From the NCBI GenBank assembly GCA_025766275.1, contig JAFKAC010000045.1, positions 124,001 to 188,000 on the forward strand: a stretch of DNA of 64,000 nucleotides, in the 5' to 3' direction. The notes beneath the pieces were generated by a model. It ran no database searches. It worked only from the letters and a program-made list of their open reading frames with translations, and was not told where the DNA came from. Below are positions 58,090-64,000 of this stretch, one piece after another. Position 1 is the first letter of the stretch, and each line of letters opens with the position of its first letter. The DNA comes from Lactarius indigo (taxonomy: Eukaryota; Basidiomycota; Agaricomycetes; Russulales; Russulaceae). The position numbers and the translations under genes were made by a program.

Positions 58090-58587
58090 CGGCGTTAGTC
58101 CAACTTGGACTCTGAGAAGGCGTAATCGACTTAGCGAAAGATAGGCGAATGGGGATCATGTGTCAACCCAATGCAAGCTGAACAGGGGCACTTCCGGCAC
58201 ACGCTGCAGCAAAATAAGAGGAAGAGGAGTATCCCTTGGTGGATACTAGTGGAAGCCCACTTAGTCCGAGACTAGGGCAGACGAGAGACGAGTCAAATGG
58301 TGGATTGAAGAAGACCAAGATGAGGACTCTTGGTCTTCCGAGTCAACTACTTATACAGATACATGCGGGCTTTAAAGCGCCGCTAGAAAGTAACCTATCC
58401 AATAGCGTAACTAGCTCGAACCCTAGTACAGCTATCCTAGGAATGAGTCATACACGAGTCACAATCACATGCGAACTACTATGCTGACTGATACGATGTA
58501 AGAGTCCATGACTAATGCTGATACCGGACCGTAGTCATAACCGGTCATGAGTCGTGTGTAATGAGTCATCGAGTCCGTACCGTAACA
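58077..58587 (-). repeat. 5' LTR of the gypsy element
   Basis: 511 bp, 11 differences from the other LTR, 9 of them C/T or G/A changes at CpG dinucleotides. Confidence 0.9.
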
Positions 58588-58901
58588 CCATGACTGACGC
58601 AGCCAACCAGGCTGCGTGGTATCAGAGCTTCCTCACGGAACTCGGGTACGAGGTCGACGACCCCATCCCACTTCATGGTGACAATAAGGGTGCCATTGAC
58701 TTGGCCTTGAACCCTGTCACTGGGAGACAGTCTAAGCACATTGCCATACGGCATCATGTCATTAGGGAGTACATCGAAAAGGGGACCATCACCCTCATTA
58801 GAACCCCTACTGTGGATATGGTTGCGGACAGCTTCACAAAGTCACTACCGCGTGTCCTGCTGCAGAAACACAATGATGACATGGGACTTCTGTGTACTTA
58901 G
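58588..58901 (+). pseudogene. copia RNase H C-terminal fragment
   Basis: Frame TDAANQAAWYQSFLTELGYE, then LHGDNKGAIDLALNPVTGRQ, SKHIAIRHHVIREYIEKGTI, DMVADSFTKSLP and the stop after LLCT at 58901. This is the conserved end of copia RNase H, with the D in HGDNKGAI and the KHI..R.H..RE motif. Confidence 0.9.
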
Positions 58902-58920
58902 ATTGTAGATCACAGGGAGA

Positions 58921-59530
58921 TGTTGATAAGTGACCCGCACGCACTTAGTGGCTCTAAAGGACTTGCAGATATGGACTGCTTTAGATAAGATATATTGGAC
59001 CTGTAGATTAGATTATATGATCTGTACAATCTCAGACTTCTTAGCTTATCTATGACATCATGTACAATGACATCATGTAGAACACTCTGGACACTTCATT
59101 GTACTCCTTCCTTTGTTCCCTTTACAGCGTTATCTCTATTTGTGATGTCACTATGATATCATACTTGTCTAGACTTTCTTTTGTTCTTGTCGCCTTGTTC
59201 TCCTTTGGTACATTCCTTTTGTCCTGTATGTAGAACAACGCTCCTTGTATTCCGTGACCCTATGTTACTGTCTTTGTACTAGTGTCACACCTCTGTATAG
59301 TATAAGTAGACTACTCTGTACGCCCTGGTCCACATCAGTTCTCACTCTGTTGTGTGCCAGGTAAAGTCCCTCTCCTGTAATACTACTATCAGTTCTCACT
59401 CTGTTGTGTGCCAGACTTCCACTTTGCTTCACTCTGCTTGACACCCCTGTGCTGCTTCCAGTCACCCTCTATATCTCACCACAGTACTATCAGTCCACTG
59501 TGAGTATAGTTCTTATGTGTCTGTTCATCA
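58921..59530 (+). repeat. copia LTR (family 4), 610 bp
   Basis: Begins TGTTGATAAGTGACC and ends TGTTCATCA. Contains an internal direct repeat CAGTTCTCACTCTGTTGTGT (about 59336 and 59391). Confidence 0.8.
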
Positions 59531-60345
59531 CCCTGTAGTGCTGCTGCCTTAACATTGATCTCTTTGCGGAATTCAGTCCTCAATGCCTTGCCGGCTTTAC
59601 ATTTTGCTTTACCCTGACTTGCTGGTAAGTGATCAACGCCATCCTCAGTATTTGGATGTGGGCTCACCTTTGCTTTGCCAGTACCTTTGTCCTCATCATC
59701 ACCCTCATCATCATCATCGTCCTCGTTGTTGTCATCCTCGGTTTCATTAACCTCATCTATTCCTTGGATCTCTTCGTCGCTCTCCTCAATTGTAAGTGCT
59801 TCCCGTTGTTGATGATGTTTGTGTGTCTGACGACATTCCTCCTCAATGCCCTCCTCAAACCTCTCGTCCTCAAGCTCCATCTGTGCCAGCATATCTTTTG
59901 CTTCTTCTGCTATGTGTAGCTTTTCCTCAAGTTCCAGCTGCTTGTGGCTGTGCTCTGTTGCGACCTGTTGAGAGGATCGATGAGGAGTCAGTTGGACGCC
60001 GTCCCTCCGGCCAGGGTGGGTGTTCCTACCTTCTCGAAGTGGCAATGGGTCACGCATAGGTCCGGGTACCTTTGTTGTCACACTGACTGTATTACCTGCT
60101 GGCTGGTCAGCAACCCCGCCATTATCACCAGTGCTAGTGATGGCATCTTTTGGGAGCGGCGGGTTGTCTGCCACTGCTGCTGTCTGCTTGGGCTTTCGTC
60201 CTCACTTCTTTGGGACTGCAGCTGCCAGTGGAGGTGCGCCTGTTCTGCTGACTGTGTTGCCCGCTGGCTGACCAGCAGCACCACATTTGTCATCGGTGAT
60301 GGCATTTTTTTGGGGTGGCAGGTTGTCAGTTACTGTTGCTGTCTG
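59531..60345 (-). pseudogene. disrupted AT-hook/acidic gene, second 5' piece
   Basis: The minus-strand frame continues from 60842 across a solo LTR: TDNLPPQKNAITDDKCGAAG, QPAGNTVSRTGAPPLAAAVP, then KK*GRKPKQTAAVADNPPLP with an internal TGA where the first unit has KKRGRKPKQT. Then come GDNGGVADQPAGNTVSVTTK, a coiled acidic part (KQLELEEKLHIAEEAKDMLA; EDDNNEDDDDDEGDDEDKG) and ALRTEFRKEINVKAAALQG, cut at 59531 by the copia LTR. The ~60-residue AT-hook unit is duplicated. AT-hooks bind the minor groove of AT-rich DNA. Confidence 0.6.
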
Positions 60346-60841
60346 TGTTACGCTCCACTGGCGTTAGTCCGACTTGGACTCGAAACAGGCGTAATTGACT
60401 TAGCGAAGGACGGGCAAATAGGGACCTTGTGTCAACCTAATGCGAGCTGAACAGGGGCTCACGGGCACACACTGCAGCAAAGGTAAAGAGGTACTATCCC
60501 TTGGTAGATAGTAGTGGAGGTACTCTTAGTTCAAGACTAAGGTAGACAAGAGACGAGTCAAATGGTGGATTGAAGAAGACCAAGATGGGGACTCTTGGTC
60601 TTCCGAGTCAACTACTTATACAGATACGTGCGGGCTTTAAAGCACCGCTAGAACAGTGAATAACCAGTAGCGTAACTAGCTTGAACCCTAGTACAGCTAT
60701 CCTAGGAATGAGTCATACATGAGTCACAATCACATGCGAACTACTATGCTGACTGATACAACGTAAGAGTCCATGACTAATGCTAACACCAGACCATAGT
60801 CATAACCGGTCATGAGTCGTGTATGAGTCTGTACCGTAACA
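60346..60841 (-). mobile_element. solo LTR of the gypsy family, 496 bp
   Basis: TGTTACGCTCC...CCGTAACA ends and GTCTG target duplication on both sides (60341-60345, 60842-60846). More diverged from the two 511-bp LTRs than they are from each other, with indels, so an older insertion. Confidence 0.9.
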
Positions 60842-61161
60842 GTCTGCTTGGGTTTTCGGCCTCGCTTCTTTGGAGCTATGGCTACTGGTGGAGGTGCAGC
60901 AGGTGGGATTTCTCCCTCTGTTGGTTTTGAAGGTACGCCGTCCACCTTTGCGGCCTTTTGTCGACCAGCTCTTGTCTTACTTGTCTGTTTGGACTGGACA
61001 GATGGGTCGATAGTTGTCGCATCGGCCATCTGGGTATAAGAGGAGGTGGGTGTTGCACGGGGAGGTGACTTATGAATGGGACGGCTTTTACCAGGTGTCA
61101 GCTGGGATTTCAAAGCAGGATCAAAACTCGAACATTTCAATTGGCCATTGGTAAGGTCCAT
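60842..61161 (-). pseudogene. disrupted AT-hook gene, 5' end
   Basis: Minus-strand start at ATG 61161 (MDLTNGQLKCSSFDPALKSQ) or the later ATG 61029 (MADATTIDPSVQSKQTSKTR). It has basic TRAGRQKAAKV, then PPAAPPPVAIAPKKRGRKPK, a classic AT-hook core (RGRKP), and QT at the solo LTR boundary. Its start is only 14 bp (or 147 bp) from the divergent transposase start at 61176. I infer that this is the 5' end of the DUF6532 gene whose remainder lies at 48679-50786. Confidence 0.6.
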
Positions 61162-61175
61162 TCTTCTACCGTCAC

Positions 61176-62315
61176 ATGGATCAATTGCCCAACATTCCCT
61201 GTTCTTTCGTGTGTGCTGTCTGTCCCAAAGTATGCTCTACACTCGCTGGACTTGCTCGACACAAGAAACTCAAGCATCCAGTCATTACGCCTCCCAAGGA
61301 CTTGTTGTCGCATACTAGAATTTTCCACCCATCATTGGACGGTACGCCCACATACTCTTCCCCTTTTTTTGTTCTTACAGGACCACAGCTCGGCCATGTG
61401 ATGAAAGTGGCATGTTCCTTCAATGTCACGGTTCCAACGGACCGTCCGTGACGCGTTCGAGTTCGGGCCCAAGGCAAGGGCAAGTAGTGTTGGGACTTAG
61501 TCAAGGACTAAGTCAAAGTCGGGGGTTTCGTGGCTCAAGCCAAAGGCAATCGCACGAGAGAGGGGAATTCGGACAAGGGATGACAAGGCGACTGTAGATT
61601 GGATTCAATGGACTAAGAGTAGACAAGTTATCTACTTGGCTACTCAACTACTCTTATACTCATACAATACTGGGGTTTACTTGGCTGTTTTCTATGACAC
61701 ATACATGGTAGCACCATAAGGCGTGCTACTTCTGAAACTTTGAGTCAGTCTTTCACAATACTTGTTCACTGGCATTTGTGACGCGTGACCATGATGTCAC
61801 GTGATCGTGACATTCAAGCTCCATGGGGTTCGACATCACTTCCAGCACCACCAAGCCAAGATAATCAGCACGTCCAGGACTGGATGCCTTTCGAGGACCA
61901 CCTTGCATTTGACTGGGCATACTACCACTACGTGAACCTCCAATTGTTGGCTGCCAAGATCGCAGAAGGACTTAATTTGTGGTCAGCAACATCTATCAAA
62001 CATGGCACCACCATCAGTGCACCTTGGAGAAATGCGAAGGAAATGTACGCCACCATAGATTCTATCAAGATAGGCTCACTTCCTTTCAAAGCTTTCGCGT
62101 TTCAATACACTGGGCCAAAACTGACAGTGCCTCCTTGTTGGATGGAAGAAGTGTATGAATTGAATACTCGCGATGTCCTGGATGTCATCCAGGAACAGCT
62201 TGCAACACCGGATTTCAGAGGCCAGTTCAACTATGTCCCATATAAAGAGTTTAATGGCAAAGGCGAGCGCATGTGGTCAAATCTTATGTCGGGGCAATGG
62301 GCATCCATGCAAGCG
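61176..62315 (+). pseudogene. Plavaka-type DNA transposase, N-terminal fragment interrupted by an LTR
   Basis: Exon 1 starts ATG 61176 with a C2H2 zinc finger (CAVCPKVCSTLAGLARHKKL KH) and TRIFHPSLD. An intron (61342-61388, GTACGC..CACAG) leads in phase to ARPCDESGMFLQAPWGSTSL, the C-D-x-G-x-F motif of these transposases, but the codons are split by an LTR at 61424-61812. After it, DWMPFEDHLAFDWAYYHYVN, LLAAKIAEGLNLW, NAKEMYATID, TRDVLDVIQEQLATPDFRGQ, FNYVPYKEF and MSGQWASMQA match the Plavaka N-terminal region. The fragment stops at a GT donor (62316); the catalytic core is missing. Confidence 0.75.
61424..61812 (+). mobile_element. solo LTR, 389 bp (family 3)
   Basis: Starts TGTCACGG, ends CGTGACA, flanked by TTCAA on both sides (61419-61423, 61813-61817). 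Removing it with one target copy restores the transposase reading frame. Confidence 0.85.
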
Positions 62316-62695
62316 GTACAAGCGCTTCTCATACTTTTTGTTGGTCTCTCACTTTGTTTGTCATGAACTCCCTGGTCACTTTCCCTTTATTGGCAGTTAC
62401 CTTCTTAGACCTCTGTTTCCCCTTATCTGACTGTTCTAGCACCTTCTGTGCTATTCTTGTTCACCCTTCTCCTGCCTTGCTGGCATGACACCATCTTGCA
62501 CGATGTTGACACCATCTTGCCAGCACATTATTCTATCTATAGCAACCAGTAGCACTATGCGCTCAGGCACAATCCTGTACTATATAAGGAACCCTGTAGT
62601 GTGCCTTAGCTCCTTAGCTTTGGCTTAATCAACTATCTGTGTTGTATCTCCATTGACTCCTTGAGTGCCTCAGTTCCTTCAGCACTCAAGCCCTT
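62316..62695. other. transposon intron sequence and possible LTR fragment
   Basis: The first part continues the presumed intron of the transposase. 62480-62695 has LTR-like features (CTATATAAGG TATA box at 62579-62588, CT-rich downstream part) but I could not define its ends. Confidence 0.4.
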
Positions 62696-62812
62696 TGTTA
62701 CGGTTTCACCCTCACGACCTCGGCAAACGGCAATACGAAAGACGCAATCATGTGAAGAGGAAGAAAACAACGAAGAAAAGGCTGAGATAAGCCATAAACC
62801 AAGAGATAAGTG
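62696..62812 (-). mobile_element. fragment of LTR family 2
   Basis: TGTTACGGTTTCACCCTCAC onward is the reverse complement of the last ~117 bases of the solo LTR at 49759-50569, with nearly complete identity. It is cut off at 62812 by the copia LTR. Confidence 0.85.
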
Positions 62813-63439
62813 TGATGAACAGCACACATAGATAGCTTACTCACAGAGGGACAAAGTGTTCTGTGGTGAGACAAGCTGGGTGGCTGGAAGCAGCAACAGG
62901 GAATCTAGCAGAGTGAAGCAGAGGTGAAGTCTGGCACACAAGCAGTGAGAACTGATGTTATACATTGGAGAGCAGAAGGCTTACCTGGCACACAAGCAGT
63001 GAGAACTGATGTGGACCAGGAGCGTACATGGTACTCTACTTATACACTTTCTGGTAGTGACACTGTACAAGGGATGTAACACTAAGTCACGCAGTACAAG
63101 GAGCTATTGTTCTACAAACGGACAAAGGAGTGGACGTTCTAAGAACAAGGGAAGAAAGAATAAGGAGAGTCCAGAGCTAAATGATATCATAGTGACATCA
63201 TAATAAGGATAGAACTAAGTACGGAACAAAGGAAACTACAAAGGCGTTTATACAACGCAGAGTCTGGATGTATGATGTCATAGAAGTACAGTGATGTCAT
63301 GTATGACGCAATGATGAGTCCAGATTGTACAGATCAAATAATATCTAATCTACAAGTCCTGTATATCTAATCTAAAGCAGTCCATGCTGCAAGTCCGGTC
63401 CGTACGAGCCGCTAAGTGCGCAAGGGTCACTTATCAACA
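62813..63439 (-). repeat. copia LTR (family 4), 627 bp
   Basis: Reverse orientation of the 58921 LTR, starting TGTTGATAAGTGACCC at 63439 and ending GTTCATCA at 62813. It carries the same GTGTGCCAGGTAA-type internal repeat. Confidence 0.85.
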
Positions 63440-63458
63440 TCTCCCCGTGATCTACAAT

Positions 63459-64000
63459 CTAAGTACACACAAGTCCCATGTCATCGTTGTGCTTCTGCAG
63501 CAGGACACGCGGTAGTGACTTTGTGAAGCCGTCCGCAACCATATCCACAGTAGGAGTTCTAATGAGGGTGATGGTCCCCTTTTCGATGTACTCCCGAATG
63601 ACATGATGCCGTATGGCAATGTGCTTAGACCGTCTCCCAGTGACAGGGTTCAAGGCCAAGTCAATGGCACCCTTATTGTCACCATGTAACGGGATGGGGT
63701 CGTCGACCTCGTACCCGAGTTCCGTGAGGAAGCTCTGATACCACGCAGCCTGATTAGCCGTGTCAGTCATGGCCATGTATTCTGCTTCCGTTGTGTTTTG
63801 GGCAACAGTCTTTTGCTTGCGCGAAGACCAGCTTATTGCACCGTTAGCTAGTAAGAACACATAACCAGAGGTGGAGTGGCGGTCATCAGTCTGATCAGCC
63901 AGACTGGAATCAGTGTAGCCATGAAGGCCATCGCCATTGGCGCCATCGTAGACAATGCGCATATCCATAGTTCCCACTAAGTAGGACAGGACATACTGCG
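63459..64000 (-). CDS. copia pol, RNase H domain (partial, 5' end beyond window)
   Basis: Open from the right edge to the stop at 63459: QYVLSYLVGTMDMRIVYDGA, GLHGYTDSSLADQTDDRHST with the RNase H Asp (YTDSS), SGYVFLLANGAISWSSRKQK, TVAQNTTEAEYMAMTDTANQ with catalytic Glu (TEAEY), LHGDNKGAIDLALNPVTGRR, KHIAIRHHVIREYI and DGFTKSLP. RNase H removes RNA from the cDNA hybrid. No stop is present in the visible part, so this copy may be intact. Confidence 0.92.
   Translation of the reverse strand, partial: QYVLSYLVGTMDMRIVYDGANGDGLHGYTDSSLADQTDDRHSTSGYVFLLANGAISWSSRKQKTVAQNTTEAEYMAMTDTANQAAWYQSFLTELGYEVDDPIPLHGDNKGAIDLALNPVTGRRSKHIAIRHHVIREYIEKGTITLIRTPTVDMVADGFTKSLPRVLLQKHNDDMGLVCT

Larger units (their letters stand above)
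50787..58587 (-). mobile_element. Ty3/gypsy chromovirus retrotransposon, full length but mutated
   Basis: 7.8 kb on the minus strand with two 511-bp LTRs (50787-51297 and 58077-58587) that begin TGTTACGCTC and end CCGTAACA. A polypurine tract (minus GAAAAGGGGGTGG) lies beside the 3' LTR at 51298-51310. Gag, protease, reverse transcriptase, RNase H, integrase and chromodomain are all recognisable in the order of chromoviruses. I count 11 LTR differences, all transitions and no indels. Two in-frame TGA codons and one RT frameshift disable it. Flanks (TGCTG left, CCATG right) do not match, so no target duplication remains. Confidence 0.92.
58588..59530 (+). mobile_element. Ty1/copia element, 3' fragment
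   Basis: Plus strand: the end of the RNase H domain (58588-58901), polypurine CACAGGGAGA, then a 3' LTR 58921-59530. Everything upstream is missing; the fragment abuts the gypsy 5' LTR exactly. It is the same family as the copy at 62813-64000. Confidence 0.85.
62813..64000 (-). mobile_element. Ty1/copia element, 3' part, running off the window
   Basis: Minus strand: 3' LTR 62813-63439, polypurine segment (63440-63448), then pol. Same family as the fragment at 58588. The rest of the element lies beyond position 64000. Confidence 0.9.

Noticed and set aside
58610..58625. TGGTATCAGAGC, which resembles a copia primer-binding site
   Set aside because: It lies inside the RNase H coding sequence (codons for A-W-Y-Q-S-F), not after a 5' LTR, so it is a coding coincidence.
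1..64000. CRISPR arrays, riboswitches, bacterial promoters or operons
   Set aside because: Spliced eukaryotic genes throughout; no regularly spaced repeats or such elements were seen.

Overview
The window comes from a filamentous basidiomycete, very probably an Agaricomycete. Genes carry many short introns (about 45-75 nt, GTRNGT donors, CTNAC branch points). Several families are typical of that class: DUF6535 and DUF6532 proteins, a Goodbye/ankyrin protein, H-type lectin, Plavaka/KDZ transposases, Ty3/gypsy chromovirus and Ty1/copia elements. The DUF6535 sequence is reminiscent of Russulales proteins, but that is only an impression. No bacterial features (operons, ribosome binding sites, CRISPR) are present. 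Gene models below were built by hand from splice sites and reading-phase agreement.

Layout. (1) 1-19.2 kb is a core gene block: an Msb1/Mug8-like morphogenesis protein (998-5096), cyclophilin (6220-7262), FAD monooxygenase (7834-9527), EFM7-type methyltransferase (9859-10932), succinate dehydrogenase anchor subunit SDH4 (12006-12769), two tandem paralogs of a small membrane protein on the minus strand (14859-15477, 16445-16921), an intron-containing tRNA-Thr(UGU) (17067-17170) and a leucine-rich-repeat protein (17529-19206, minus). (2) 19.5-39.4 kb is an accessory region. It holds four copies of one TPR + double CCCH zinc finger + RGG gene on the same strand, two intact (29591-31093, 37807-39389) and two decayed (19562-20811, 31942-33433). 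Among them lie a six-exon DUF6535 membrane protein made of repeated modules (21498-26533) and a 1.28-kb non-autonomous DNA transposon with 35-bp terminal inverted repeats (34415-35690). (3) 39.6-41.8 kb holds mitochondrial HSP60, with a candidate heat-shock element upstream. (4) 42-48 kb holds a decayed Goodbye-ankyrin gene and a tandemly duplicated H-type lectin block whose second lectin is truncated.

(5) 48.7-64 kb is a nested retrotransposon island. An AT-hook / acidic / DUF6532 gene on the minus strand appears cut into pieces by an 811-bp solo LTR (TSD CGAAC), a 7.8-kb gypsy chromovirus with two 511-bp LTRs, a copia 3' fragment and another gypsy solo LTR (TSD GTCTG). Immediately divergent from its 5' end is a Plavaka-type transposase N-terminal fragment, itself interrupted by a fourth LTR family (TSD TTCAA). 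A second copia copy runs off the right edge.

The core genes form no shared pathway. Cyclophilin (if its leader is a presequence), SDH4 and HSP60 all point to mitochondria; the rest are independent housekeeping genes. The accessory half is dominated by recent duplication and decay. The LTR pair of the gypsy element differs only by transitions, mostly at CpG sites, which points to methylation-linked mutation in this genome.
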